DNA of 64,000 bases from JAAXXJ01 sp964412455 (GTDB lineage Bacteria > Nitrospirota > UBA9217): contig CAYPOT010000009.1 in assembly GCA_964412455.1 (NCBI GenBank), positions 16,392 through 80,391 of the forward strand. The letters run 5' to 3'. Positions 34,410 to 42,972 of the stretch are shown here, piece after piece. Made by a program: the position numbers and the translations under genes. The stretch's first letter is position 1; each line of letters starts with the position of its first letter. The notes beneath the pieces are model-generated. The model saw only the letters and a list, made by a program, of their open reading frames with translations. It made no database searches and was not told where the DNA came from.

Positions 34410-34630
34410 TATGCCAGGCATGACGCTCTGTACTTCGATACAGGCCGGTCAGGTGTGGCGCCTGACTGGCGACTTGGAGGTGCAAATCCTCTACGGACCT
34501 TGATGGGAGGAACCGTTAGCCGAACAGCAAGGGTGTCCGGGGCGACCCGGAATCTGAAGGAAGCTGTAAGCAAAGTCCCGGCCTGACGAACAGAAATCGC
34601 CTATCCGCCCATTGCACAGCGGACCTTAAA
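34410..34630 (+). ncRNA. Probable group II intron remnant (5' domain I part)
   Basis: Non-coding sequence with the wording I associate with the first part of bacterial group II introns: GACTTGGAGGTGCAAATCCT, CTACGGACC, GGGAGGAACCGTTAGCCGAA, GGTGTCC-GGGGCGACCC, GGAATCTGAAGGAAGC, GTAAGCAAAGTCCCGGCCTG, ACGAACAGAAATCG. It would be the 5' half of domain I. No reverse transcriptase gene and no domain V hairpin are seen downstream; the sequence runs straight into a promoter at 34649. A truncated or decayed intron is the best reading. This fills the 34354-34715 gap. Confidence 0.6.
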
Positions 34631-34648
34631 GCTATGCGGGGGAGGTCA

Positions 34649-34677
34649 TTGACATCCTGCTCGCCGGTCCGTATACT
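34649..34677 (+). promoter_or_regulatory. Promoter of the 34716 gene
   Basis: TTGACA (34649-34654), 17 bases, TATACT (34672-34677). Confidence 0.7.
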
Positions 34678-34715
34678 GCTTTCGGAAAGGCGGTATAGCG
34701 CGCTGCCGGTGCCTG

Positions 34716-35273
34716 ATGAAGATCGACAATGACAGGATGCACAAAGTATTCGCAGCTCTTCTATTCATAGCGGGGAGCATGCTCGCCGCCATGGCCGCGC
34801 CTGTACCGGTCTGCCATGCGCAGACATCGGCGTACCGCCTGGTCGGAACGGTCGAGAGCGGGCCGTTCACCGGCGCGGTGCTGGACGACTCCACGGACGG
34901 CCAGACCTTTTACCGGTTGAACGAGAAACTGGCTGACGAATCGCGGATCGTGAAAGTGAAGAGCGATCATGTCGTCCTGAAATGGCCGGACGGCGCAACG
35001 ACCGAGCTTTACGTATCACAGGGAAGTGCGGTCAGTGCGGCCGGAGCTGCGCAACCGCGATCAACGCCGGACGTTCGGAACAGAGTGAAGCCTGTTCAGC
35101 CGCCATCGGTCCGTCCGGAGCCGAGCCCGGGCGGCGACGCCTTGGAGGAAAGACGCGCAAGGATAGAGCAAAACCGCAGGGATCTGGATGCCAGGTTTGA
35201 CAAGCAGAAAGGCCCGAGACAGGGAAGCAGCAGAAAGAGGAGCCGCTCCTCCGGCACAGACGAGGGGGACTGA
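34716..35273 (+). CDS. Exported GspC HR-domain-like protein
   Basis: 185 residues. A signal peptide (FAALLFIAGSMLAAMAAPVP, cleavage near CHAQTS) is followed by one domain of about 70 residues: LVGTVESGPFTGAVLDD, TFYRLNEKLADESRIVKVKS and DHVVLKWPDGATTELYV. This lines up with the homology-region domain of GspC encoded next (LIGTVEGDSFAGAVLADA ... DHVSLKRPDG). The C-terminal third is charged and Pro-rich with no PDZ domain. Start ATG 34716 or 34737. It lies directly upstream of gspC with its own promoter and may be a partial gspC paralogue that interacts with the secretin. Confidence 0.65.
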   Translation: MKIDNDRMHKVFAALLFIAGSMLAAMAAPVPVCHAQTSAYRLVGTVESGPFTGAVLDDSTDGQTFYRLNEKLADESRIVKVKSDHVVLKWPDGATTELYVSQGSAVSAAGAAQPRSTPDVRNRVKPVQPPSVRPEPSPGGDALEERRARIEQNRRDLDARFDKQKGPRQGSSRKRSRSSGTDEGD

Positions 35274-35334
35274 CGACGCCTTGTGCGGCAAGCAAAAAAC
35301 ACCCGTTTTTCCATGATGTTCCGCACCAAAAAAA

Positions 35335-35363
35335 TTGACAATGCAGGAGCATGAGAGTATAAT
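35335..35363 (+). promoter_or_regulatory. Promoter of the gsp operon
   Basis: TTGACA (35335-35340), 17 bases, TATAAT (35358-35363), ending 17 bases before gspC ATG 35381. Confidence 0.8.
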
Positions 35364-35380
35364 TTTTCAGGTGGCTTATT

Positions 35381-36214
35381 ATGAAGGAAGGCAGCAAACT
35401 ATACACATTGGCCCTGCTCGCGCTCCTGACGCTGTCGGCGTACCTGCTTGCCGATACGGTGGACGCCATGATCGGCAGAAGCCTTGACGCGTCCGCGAAG
35501 GTTTCGACGCCGGTCAACCAGGAGCGGGCGGGCATCGAGCCGCGCAAGGAACTATCCGATTATTCTTCGATCCTGGAGCGGGGGCTGTTCGGCGACGGCA
35601 AAGGGCCCTCGAGCGGTCCCGCGGCGGCGGAAACGTACACCACCCATACCCTCATCGGCACGGTCGAGGGCGACAGCTTTGCCGGCGCCGTGCTTGCCGA
35701 TGCGGCGAACCTGCAGGCCTTCTACCGCCGGGGCCAGAAACTGCCCGACGGCGCTCAACTCGTCAAGGTGAACCGCGACCATGTCTCGCTCAAGCGGCCC
35801 GACGGCGTGATCGTCGAGATCCAGCTCGTCGACGATACGAAGATCGTGAACATTGCGAAGGCGGTCCCGGACAGCGGCGTCAGGAAACTATCCGAGGGCA
35901 AGTACGTGGTCGATCAGCGCGAGGTCGCGTCCAGCACGGAGAACCTGAGCCAGCTCCTGACGCAGGCCCGCGCCCTTCCTTTTATCGAACAGGGAAAGAC
36001 CGTGGGGTTCCGCATCAGCGAGATCGTACCCGGCAGCCTTTACGAGAAGATCGGACTGGTGAACGGCGACGTCATCCAGCGGGTGAACTCGCAGGATGTG
36101 GACGATCCGGGCAAATTTTTCCAGATGTATCAGGGGCTGAAGGACGAGAGGCAGGTTTCCATCGATCTGCTCAGGAACGGCCAGCGGCAGACCGTGAACT
36201 ACGATATCCGGTAA
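35381..36214 (+). CDS. gspC: Type II secretion protein C
   Basis: Inner-membrane protein that links the assembly platform to the secretin. One N-terminal membrane helix (LYTLALLALLTLSAYLL) is followed by an HR domain (about 85-150, TLIGTVEGDSFAGAVLADA) and a C-terminal PDZ domain (about 205-277, VGFRISEIVPGSLYEKIGLV then NGDVIQRVNSQDV). 277 residues, normal. First gene of the gsp operon; gspD begins 100 bases later. Confidence 0.9.
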   Translation: MKEGSKLYTLALLALLTLSAYLLADTVDAMIGRSLDASAKVSTPVNQERAGIEPRKELSDYSSILERGLFGDGKGPSSGPAAAETYTTHTLIGTVEGDSFAGAVLADAANLQAFYRRGQKLPDGAQLVKVNRDHVSLKRPDGVIVEIQLVDDTKIVNIAKAVPDSGVRKLSEGKYVVDQREVASSTENLSQLLTQARALPFIEQGKTVGFRISEIVPGSLYEKIGLVNGDVIQRVNSQDVDDPGKFFQMYQGLKDERQVSIDLLRNGQRQTVNYDIR

Positions 36215-36314
36215 TAACTGCCGAAACGGGGAACAGAACGACCGTTTCTTTCCTGCTCCCCTGCTCCCCGGTCCTGATCTTCCAGCAGTTTCAGTAATTA
36301 CGGAGGCCCATTAC

Positions 36315-38276
36315 GTGAAAATGATCCCGGCCCTGCTCCTCGCAGGGCTTCTTAGCATTAGTGTGACCTACGCGCAGGCCCCCGATCCCCCGGCGGCCGA
36401 CCAGCAGGACCTTCCGAAGATCACCCGGACCAGGGATGATTATATCACGCTGAACTTTTCGAACATCGACATCGCCGCGCTGGTGAAGGTCATGAGCGAA
36501 TTCACGCGCAAGAACTTCATTCTCGACGAAAAGGTCGCCGGGAAGGTGACGCTGATGACACCGACCAAGATATCACCGGAGGAGGCTTACCAGATATTTC
36601 TCTCGGCGCTTGAGATCAAGGGTTTCACCGCCGTGGAGGACGGCAGTATCATCCGTATCGTTCCCACTGCCCAGGCCCGGCAGAGCGGCCTCAGGGTGAT
36701 GCTGGAAGGTGATATGCAGGGCGAGGGCTACGTCACCAAGATCATCCGCCTGTCCTATGTGAACCCCCAGGAGCTCGTCCGGACGCTTACGCCGCTCATC
36801 ACCAGGGACGGCAACCTCATCGCCTCTCCCTCCACGAATTCGCTCATTATCACCGACTCCGTGTCCGCCATCAGGAAGATCGAGCAGCTGGTCGCCGCCC
36901 TGGACGTCCAGACCCCCACGGGCCAGGGCAAGATCAATGTGTATTACCTCAAACACGCGAGCGCGGAGGACATCTCCAAGGTGATGCAGGCGCTGGTGTC
37001 CCGGCTGCCGGTGCCGCCGCCGGGCGGCGCGGCCCAGCCCGCGGGCCCGGCAACGATCCTGGAGGGCGCGGTCACCATCACCGCGGACAAGCTTACCAAC
37101 TCGCTTATTGTCGTCGCCTCGCCCATCGACTACGAGACCATGAAGGACGTTATACAGAAGCTCGATATACGGCGGCGGCAGGTGTACGTCGAGGCCGCCA
37201 TCGTCGAGATGGGGCTCTCCAAATCGCGCGAGCTGGGATTCGAGTTCCAGGCGGCGAACCTCAACAAGCTCGAGGGAAGCAACCAGACCAGCATCATTGG
37301 CGGCACGAACTTCGGCAATATCGCTACTGCGGCAAGCGGCCCGGTAGGCCTCGCGATGCTGCCCGGATTGAACGTAGGCGCCGTGAAGGGTACCTTCACG
37401 TACGATGGCCGGCAATTCCTGAACATCGGCGCGCTGCTGCACGCTCTCCAGTCCGACGGTGATGTGAACGTGCTGTCCACGCCCAACATCCTGACGAGCG
37501 ACAACCAGAAGGCAGAGATCATGGTGGGCGAGAACGTGCCGTTCAAGACCGGCCAGTCCCAGAACGCGGCGACAGGCGGCAGTTCGATCCTGACCACCAT
37601 CGAGCGGAAGGACGTGGGCATCAGCCTCAAGATCACGCCCCAGATCACCTCCGAGGACAACGTGCGGCTCGAGATATACCAGGAGATATCGAACGTGGTC
37701 GAGAGCGCGACGCCTAACGCCGACGGCCCCACCACGAGCAAGCGCTCGGCGAGCACCACGGTGGTGATCAAGGACCGTGAGACCATGATCATCGGCGGAC
37801 TGATCCGCGACAACGTGACCACATCGGAGCGCAAGGTGCCGTTCCTGGGAGACATCCCTCTTCTCGGCTGGCTCTTCAAGTATAAGAGCACCAGGGTCGA
37901 GAAGGTCAATCTCATGATCTTCATCACGCCCTACATCATCAAAAACGAACAGGATGCCGCCGAGATCACGCGCCGGCAGAACGCGACACAGGAGGACTTC
38001 CGGAAGGACCAGCGCTTCGAGAAGAAGGGCATGGAGCCGGTCATGCCTGCACCTGATAAGCAGGACAGGGAAAAGAAGGATGCCGAAAAGAAGGCCCTCG
38101 TGACGCCGCCGGCGGCGGAACAACCGGTCGCTGTTGAAAGTGCGCCTGTCCCTGCGCCGAAAGCGGCGGAGGCCGGGAAAGAGGAGCCCGCCGCGACATC
38201 TGCTTCCCCCGCTTCTGCGGAACAGCCGGCAGCGCCTGCCGGGAATATCCCTGTCCCTGCCGAGGGCGCGCGGTGA
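36315..38276 (+). CDS. gspD: Type II secretion secretin
   Basis: Outer-membrane channel of the type II secretion system. After a signal peptide (IPALLLAGLLSISVTYAQA) come the N0-N3 domains (e.g. ISPEEAYQIFLSALEIKGFT, IIRLSYVNPQELVRTLTPLI, NSLIVVASPIDYETMKDVIQ) and the secretin core (VPFKTGQSQNAAT, VNVLSTPNILTSDNQ, MIIGGLIRDN, FLGDIPLLGWLFKYKS). A Pro/Ala/Glu-rich C-terminal tail of about 80 residues is longer than needed and may bind a pilotin. The GTG start 36315 has GGAGG 8 bases upstream. It overlaps gspE by 4 bases. Confidence 0.96.
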   Translation: MKMIPALLLAGLLSISVTYAQAPDPPAADQQDLPKITRTRDDYITLNFSNIDIAALVKVMSEFTRKNFILDEKVAGKVTLMTPTKISPEEAYQIFLSALEIKGFTAVEDGSIIRIVPTAQARQSGLRVMLEGDMQGEGYVTKIIRLSYVNPQELVRTLTPLITRDGNLIASPSTNSLIITDSVSAIRKIEQLVAALDVQTPTGQGKINVYYLKHASAEDISKVMQALVSRLPVPPPGGAAQPAGPATILEGAVTITADKLTNSLIVVASPIDYETMKDVIQKLDIRRRQVYVEAAIVEMGLSKSRELGFEFQAANLNKLEGSNQTSIIGGTNFGNIATAASGPVGLAMLPGLNVGAVKGTFTYDGRQFLNIGALLHALQSDGDVNVLSTPNILTSDNQKAEIMVGENVPFKTGQSQNAATGGSSILTTIERKDVGISLKITPQITSEDNVRLEIYQEISNVVESATPNADGPTTSKRSASTTVVIKDRETMIIGGLIRDNVTTSERKVPFLGDIPLLGWLFKYKSTRVEKVNLMIFITPYIIKNEQDAAEITRRQNATQEDFRKDQRFEKKGMEPVMPAPDKQDREKKDAEKKALVTPPAAEQPVAVESAPVPAPKAAEAGKEEPAATSASPASAEQPAAPAGNIPVPAEGAR

Positions 38277-39961
38277 GACGCCTGCTCGGCGAGATACTCG
38301 TTGAGTCAGGACTTTCCCCCGAACGGCTCAATAAGACCCTTGAACTCCAGAAAAAACGGGGTGGCCGCATCGGCACGCTCCTCATGCGGCTGAACTTCGC
38401 CACCGAGGCCGAGGTGCTCACGGCCCTGGGCGCCCAGCTCGGCCTTCCCTTCCAGCCAACGATCGGCGAGCTCGACCGCGAGCTTGCTCTCAAACTTCCC
38501 ATCACCTACGCCAAGAAAGCCGTTGTCATTCCCCTTCGCCGGGAGGACGGGACCGTCCTCGCCGCGACGGCGGAGCCGCTCCTCCTGTCCACGGTGGACG
38601 ACCTTGCCGTGCTGTTCGCTTCGCCTGTCGAACTTTGCCTCGCTCCGTCCGATGCGATCCTTGACAATCTGAACCGGCTGCACAGCGAGGGGCTGAACAA
38701 GGCCGAGGACACGGCGCAGGAAATGGAGGAGGAAGACCTGTCGTTCCTGGCCGCGGAGCTCGAAGAGCCTACGGACCTTCTTGAGGCGACCGACGACGCG
38801 CCGATCATCCGGCTCGTGAACTCGCTCCTGTCCCAGGCCATTCGCGAGCGGGCCAGTGATATTCACATCGAACCGTTCGAGAAGGAGGTCGTGGCGCGGT
38901 TCCGCATCGACGGCATCCTGTACAACATCCTGACCATCCAGAAGCGCTTCCAGGTCAGCATCGCCTCGCGCGTCAAGATCATGTCGGGGCTGAATATCGC
39001 CGAGAAACGGCTGCCCCAGGACGGCGGCATGCGGATCAAGATCGGCGGCAAGGACGTGGACATCCGCGTTTCCATCGTGCCCACGGCCTTCGGCGAGCGC
39101 ATCGTGCTGCGCCTCCTGTATCGGGAAAGCGCGCTCCTGCCGCTGGACCAGATCGGTTTCACCGGCGAGACCCTCCGGCGGTTCGAAGAGTTCATCACCA
39201 AGCCGCACGGCATCATCCTCGTCACCGGTCCGACCGGCAGCGGCAAGACCACGACGCTCTATGGCGCGCTCTCCAAGATCAACTCGCCGGACAAGAACAT
39301 CATCACCATTGAAGATCCCGTGGAATACCAGCTCAAGGGCATCGGCCAGATCCAGGTGAACGCCAAGATCCAGCTGACCTTCGCCGCCGGCCTCCGGTCC
39401 GTGCTGCGCCAGGACCCGGACGTGATCCTCGTGGGCGAGATACGGGACTCCGAGACCGCCGAGATCGCGATCCAGGCGGCGCTCACCGGTCACCTCGTCT
39501 TCTCCACGCTCCACACGAACGACGCGGCCGGGTCCATAACGCGCCTCCTGGACATGAAGGTCGAACCGTTCCTTATTTCCTCATCGGTCATGGCCATTCT
39601 GGCCCAGCGGCTGGTGCGCGTGCTCTGTACGCAATGCCGCGAGATCTATGAGCTGACGCCGCTGGAGATGAAGGAGCTCGAGGTCGTCCCGACCGGCCAG
39701 AACCCCATGGCGTACCGCGCCAAGGGATGTCCGGTGTGCTTTCAGACCGGGTATCTGGGACGGTCCGCCATATATGAACTGCTGGAGATCGACGACGAGG
39801 TCCGCCAGCTCATCATGAAGAACGCCGACGCGTCGACGATCAAGGCCCTGGCGGTGAAGAAGGGGATGACGACCCTCCGCCAGGACGGCGCCGACAAGGT
39901 GCTGAAAGGCATCACGTCGGTGGACGAGGTCGTGCGGGTGACGCAGAAAGAAACGCAATAA
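38273..39961 (+). CDS. gspE: Type II secretion ATPase
   Basis: Cytoplasmic motor ATPase of the type II secretion system. An N-terminal MshE-type domain (about 1-140) contacts GspL; the ATPase core has Walker A GPTGSGKTTTLYGAL (about residue 319), Walker B RQDPDVILVGEIRD, TGHLVFSTLHTNDA and a paired-Cys zinc motif (CTQC ... CPVC). 562 residues. Starts within the gspD stop codon (GTGA overlap), so the two are coupled. Confidence 0.96.
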   Translation: MRRLLGEILVESGLSPERLNKTLELQKKRGGRIGTLLMRLNFATEAEVLTALGAQLGLPFQPTIGELDRELALKLPITYAKKAVVIPLRREDGTVLAATAEPLLLSTVDDLAVLFASPVELCLAPSDAILDNLNRLHSEGLNKAEDTAQEMEEEDLSFLAAELEEPTDLLEATDDAPIIRLVNSLLSQAIRERASDIHIEPFEKEVVARFRIDGILYNILTIQKRFQVSIASRVKIMSGLNIAEKRLPQDGGMRIKIGGKDVDIRVSIVPTAFGERIVLRLLYRESALLPLDQIGFTGETLRRFEEFITKPHGIILVTGPTGSGKTTTLYGALSKINSPDKNIITIEDPVEYQLKGIGQIQVNAKIQLTFAAGLRSVLRQDPDVILVGEIRDSETAEIAIQAALTGHLVFSTLHTNDAAGSITRLLDMKVEPFLISSSVMAILAQRLVRVLCTQCREIYELTPLEMKELEVVPTGQNPMAYRAKGCPVCFQTGYLGRSAIYELLEIDDEVRQLIMKNADASTIKALAVKKGMTTLRQDGADKVLKGITSVDEVVRVTQKETQ

Positions 39962-39967
39962 TAAGCG

Positions 39968-40095
39968 CCAAATGACAAGAATCAAATCACAAATAAATTT
40001 CAATTTTCAAACGCCAAATTCCAACCGTTTGGGATATTGATATTTGAATTTTGGAGCTTATTTGAGATTTGCTATTTGTAATTTGGAGCTTGTAC
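39968..40095. repeat. AT-rich imperfect inverted repeat between gspE and gspF
   Basis: CAAATCACAAATAAATTTCA and AACGCCAAATTCCAA face TTTGAATTTTGGAGC and TTTGCTATTTGTAATTTGGA, an extragenic repeat of CAAATTCCAA-like units. It is the only AT-rich stretch inside the GC-rich operon. Confidence 0.6.
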
Positions 40096-40101
40096 CAATC
40101 C

Positions 40102-41319
40102 ATGCCCATCTACGAATACAAAGGCGTCAACGCAATCGGCAAGAGCATCTCCGGCGTCCTGGACGGCGAGAGCCTGAAGACCGTGAAGGCGAAGCTCAGG
40201 AAGGACGGCATCGTCGTTCTTGAGGTCCGTGAGGGCAGCGCGGTGCGGGCGGCGCGCTCACGGGAGTTCCACTTCGGCGGGGGAAGGGTCAAGGCCGGTG
40301 ACCTCGCCAATGCCACGCGCCAGCTTGCCACGCTCCTTTCGGCCGGCCTCCCGCTCATGGAGGCGCTGAACGTGCTTGTGGACCAGGAGGAGGGCCAGGC
40401 GCTCAAAGGAGCGCTCGCGTCGGTGCGCGATTCGGTGCGCGGCGGATCCTCCCTCGCCGACGCCCTCAAGACGAACGCAAAGGTCTTCTCCCCGCTCTAT
40501 GGGAACATGGTGACGGCCGGCGAGGCGAGCGGGACCCTCGAGATCACGCTGGACCGGCTCGCCGATTTTCTCGAGGAGCAGGTCCGTTTCCAGGGCAGGC
40601 TCACGGCGGCGCTGGCGTATCCCGCGCTCATGACCGTCATCGGCATCGGCGTTCTGTTCTTCCTGTTCAGCTTTGTCCTGCCCCGGGTCGTCGGGATGTT
40701 CGAGGATATGCGGCAGCAGCTCCCGTTCATTACCGTGGTCCTTCTGGCGGTGGTGCGGGTCCTGTCGGGATTCTGGTGGCTGATCCTGCTTACGGTGGGT
40801 GGCGCGGGTTGGTACGTGCAGCGGTATTTCAGCACGGCCGCGGGCAAGGTGAACCTGGACGGTTGGCTGCTACGCATGCCGGTGTTCGGGACGCTCATCC
40901 GGATGATCGCCGTGTCGCGGTTCACCCGGACCCTGGGGACGCTGCTGCAGAGCGGGGTGCCGACGCTCACGGCGCTGGACATCGTGCAGAACGTCATCGG
41001 GAACACGGTGCTTGCCGAGGCGGTCCGGAAGGCGCGCGAGAACGTGCGCGAGGGCGAATCCATCGCCGATCCCCTGCGGCGGAGCCGCCTCTTCCCGCCC
41101 GTGGTGGTCCAGATGATCTCGGTCGGTGAAAAGAGCGGCGAACTGGAAAAAATGCTCCTTAAAGTGTCGGATTCCTTCGACCGGACCGTGGAGTCGCGCA
41201 TCGCCGCACTGATGTCCCTCGTGGAACCGGCGATCATCCTGGTGATGGGGCTCATTATCGGATTCATCGTCATCGCCATCCTGCTGCCGATCCTGCAGAT
41301 GAGCTCGGCGGTGAGATAA
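40102..41319 (+). CDS. gspF: Type II secretion platform protein
   Basis: Polytopic inner-membrane protein of the secretion platform. Two homologous cytoplasmic helical domains (FRQLATLLSAGLPLMEAL type: LANATRQLATLLSAGLPLME and RFTRTLGTLLQSGVPTLTAL) each precede a membrane hairpin; three membrane segments are readable (ALMTVIGIGVLFFLFSFVLP, LLAVVRVLSGFWWLILLTV, IILVMGLIIGFIVIAILLPI). ATG 40102 gives the expected start MPIYEYKGVNAIG. Confidence 0.96.
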   Translation: MPIYEYKGVNAIGKSISGVLDGESLKTVKAKLRKDGIVVLEVREGSAVRAARSREFHFGGGRVKAGDLANATRQLATLLSAGLPLMEALNVLVDQEEGQALKGALASVRDSVRGGSSLADALKTNAKVFSPLYGNMVTAGEASGTLEITLDRLADFLEEQVRFQGRLTAALAYPALMTVIGIGVLFFLFSFVLPRVVGMFEDMRQQLPFITVVLLAVVRVLSGFWWLILLTVGGAGWYVQRYFSTAAGKVNLDGWLLRMPVFGTLIRMIAVSRFTRTLGTLLQSGVPTLTALDIVQNVIGNTVLAEAVRKARENVREGESIADPLRRSRLFPPVVVQMISVGEKSGELEKMLLKVSDSFDRTVESRIAALMSLVEPAIILVMGLIIGFIVIAILLPILQMSSAVR

Positions 41320-41373
41320 GTCGATTGCGGATTGCGGAGTGCGGAACGAGAACAGCCGATCCTGCGGTAAACC

Positions 41374-41431
41374 GTAGGGGCAACCCCATGTGGTTGCCCC
41401 CGGGCGGGCGGCCACGCAGGACCGCCCCTAC
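41374..41431. repeat. Palindromic repeat (GGGCGGCCACGCAGG family), copy 3
   Basis: GTAGGGGCAACCCCATGTGG then GGGCGGCCACGCAGGACCGC, bounded by GTAGGGG and CCCCTAC, between gspF and gspG. A fragment of the GCGGATTGCGG family (41327-41345) lies just before it. Confidence 0.85.
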
Positions 41432-41487
41432 GAATAGGGTTTCACCCGTGTCCATCTGTCGTTACTAAGGTTGTCAGGAGGTTCTTC

Positions 41488-41922
41488 ATGAAAAACCAGA
41501 AAGGTTTCACCCTCATCGAGATCATGGTCGTGGTGATCATTCTCGGGCTCCTGGCGGGTCTCGTCCTGCCGAAGATCCTCGGCCGCGAGGAAGAGGCGCG
41601 TGTCAGCTCTGCCAGGCTGCAGATCAAGTCCCTGGAGAACGCCCTCGACGGGTACAAGCTGGACAATGGTTTCTATCCGACGACGGACCAGGGGCTCGAG
41701 GCGCTCATCAAAAAACCGGAGGCCGGCCGAATTCCGAACAAGTGGCGCGAGGGAGGATACCTGAAGCCGGCGCGCATTCCCAAGGACCCCTGGGGCATTG
41801 ACTTCCACTACTATTCCCCCGGCAACGAGAACCGTGAGTACGAGATCATTTCGTACGGTCCCGACGGCGAGCCGGGCGGCGAGGGCAAGAGCGCCGATGT
41901 TGAGAGCTGGAAGATAGAATAA
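41488..41922 (+). CDS. gspG: Type II secretion major pseudopilin
   Basis: Main subunit of the pseudopilus. Leader MKNQKG is cut before Phe by the prepilin peptidase, followed by the hydrophobic helix FTLIEIMVVVIILGLLAGLV with the invariant Glu at +5. The C-terminal domain has the calcium-site-type loop and YPTTDQGLEALIKKP, typical for GspG. 144 residues. Unlike gspH-K its leader is short and free of repeat sequence. Confidence 0.97.
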   Translation: MKNQKGFTLIEIMVVVIILGLLAGLVLPKILGREEEARVSSARLQIKSLENALDGYKLDNGFYPTTDQGLEALIKKPEAGRIPNKWREGGYLKPARIPKDPWGIDFHYYSPGNENREYEIISYGPDGEPGGEGKSADVESWKIE

Positions 41923-42000
41923 AGAAATGGGGATTGCGGATGGTTCGACGGGGCTCACCATCATGAGTGTGTCGACTGATTGCGGATTGCGGAATGCCCC

Positions 42001-42043
42001 CTCACCCTGCCCTCTCCCCTCAGGGGAGAGGATTAAGGTGAGG
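42001..42043. repeat. Palindromic repeat that supplies the gspH start region
   Basis: CTCACCCTGCCCTCTCCCCT followed by CAGGGGAGAGGATTAAGGTG and AGG, same family as 12158-12192. It contains the probable ribosome-binding site (GGGGAGAGG) and the GTG start codon of gspH. Confidence 0.8.
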
Positions 42044-42544
42044 GGTGGTGTTTCTTCCGGCTTCACGCTCATCGAGCTGGCGATGGTGATCGTGGTGCTG
42101 GGTGTCATGATCTCGCTCGTGATCCCGACCCTGGGCGAGATGACCGGGGCGAACCTGAAACGGAGCGCCCGGCACCTGACCGGCATGATCCGTTTCCTGC
42201 GGGACGAGGCCGAGGCGAAAAAAACCGTGTACCGGCTCCGGTTCGATGTCACCGGCGGACACTACTGGGCCGAGACCCTGACCGTGACCTCTGACCGGAC
42301 CGCCGAGTTCAAACGGCTGTCGTCGGCCATTTCCACAGAAGGGAGCCTTTCGGGCAATACCACGTTCAAGGACGTCAAAGCCGGGAGCCATCCAGACGAC
42401 CCGTATATCCTGTTCACCCCCGACGGCTGGGTGGAGAAGACCTTCATCCACCTGCGGGACGGCAATGGGAAGGATTTCACACTCCTCGTCCAGCCGCTCA
42501 CCGGAGAAACCGAGCTCCGCGAGGGAGAGGTGGAGGAGAGATGA
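42038..42544 (+). CDS. gspH: Type II secretion minor pseudopilin H
   Basis: Minor pseudopilin. From GTG 42038 the leader is MRGGVSSG, cut before FTLIELAMVIVVLGVMISLV, a perfect type IV prepilin start; GGGGAGAGG lies 8 bases upstream. Both the ribosome-binding site and the start codon are part of an inserted palindromic repeat. A longer frame from ATG 41927 would add 37 residues of repeat-derived sequence and is less convincing. The C-terminal beta domain is that of the GspH group (e.g. FTPDGWVEKTFIHLRDGNGK). 169 residues from 42038. Overlaps gspI by 4 bases. Confidence 0.85.
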   Translation: MRGGVSSGFTLIELAMVIVVLGVMISLVIPTLGEMTGANLKRSARHLTGMIRFLRDEAEAKKTVYRLRFDVTGGHYWAETLTVTSDRTAEFKRLSSAISTEGSLSGNTTFKDVKAGSHPDDPYILFTPDGWVEKTFIHLRDGNGKDFTLLVQPLTGETELREGEVEER

Positions 42545-42972
42545 GGCATTGCGGATTGCGAATTGCGGATTGCGAATTGCAAAAGACGGATTTAAATCCA
42601 CAATCCGCAATTCGCAATCCGCAATTAAATGGTTTTACCCTCCTTGAAGTGATGCTGGCGGTGGCGATCTTGTCCCTCGTGGTCGTTTCGCTGATGGGAC
42701 TGAGCAGCCGAAGCACGCAGGATGTGATGCTTGCCGAACACATCACGACGGCGACGCTTCTGGCGAAGCGGGTCATGACCGAGACGCTCTTGATCCGCAT
42801 CCAGCTTCCCCGGGAGGATGAGGGCGAGTTCGAAGAGGAGGAGTTCGGGGACTATGCCTGGAAGATGATCGTCGCTCCCACACCGGTGCCGCTTATCATG
42901 GAGGTGCGGGTGGCGGTCCTCTGGAAGGAAGGGGAGCGGGAAGAGAAAGTTGAGCTGGTGAGCTATGAATAG
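42541..42972 (+). CDS. gspI: Type II secretion minor pseudopilin I
   Basis: Minor pseudopilin. ATG 42541 (GGAGG just upstream, inside gspH) opens a leader of about 31 residues, MRHCGLRIADCELQ ... NPQSAIRNPQLNG, then the prepilin helix FTLLEVMLAVAILSLVVVSL. The leader is almost wholly encoded by a long hairpin repeat (arms 42549-42572 and 42600-42623). Prepilin leaders are removed by the peptidase, which may be why this is tolerated. 143 residues in total. Overlaps gspH by 4 and gspJ by 8 bases. Confidence 0.88.
   Translation: MRHCGLRIADCELQKTDLNPQSAIRNPQLNGFTLLEVMLAVAILSLVVVSLMGLSSRSTQDVMLAEHITTATLLAKRVMTETLLIRIQLPREDEGEFEEEEFGDYAWKMIVAPTPVPLIMEVRVAVLWKEGEREEKVELVSYE
42549..42623. repeat. 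24-bp perfect hairpin repeat inside the gspI leader
   Basis: Left arm TTGCGGATTGCGAATTGCGG+ATTG (42549-42572); right arm is its exact reverse complement (42600-42623). The family (GCGGATTGCGG units) also occurs at about 41327-41345, 41980-41992 and 42976-43071. Confidence 0.9.

Noticed and set aside
34630..36300. Reverse transcriptase or domain V for the group II intron
   Set aside because: Frames downstream encode the HR-domain protein and gspC; no domain V hairpin was seen, hence remnant only.
36573..38123. Long open frame on the minus strand opposite gspD, and similar ones opposite proS, the PilB-like gene, gspE and aroF
   Set aside because: They mirror GC-rich codons of well-identified genes, have Arg/His/Asp-rich non-protein-like composition and no start signals.
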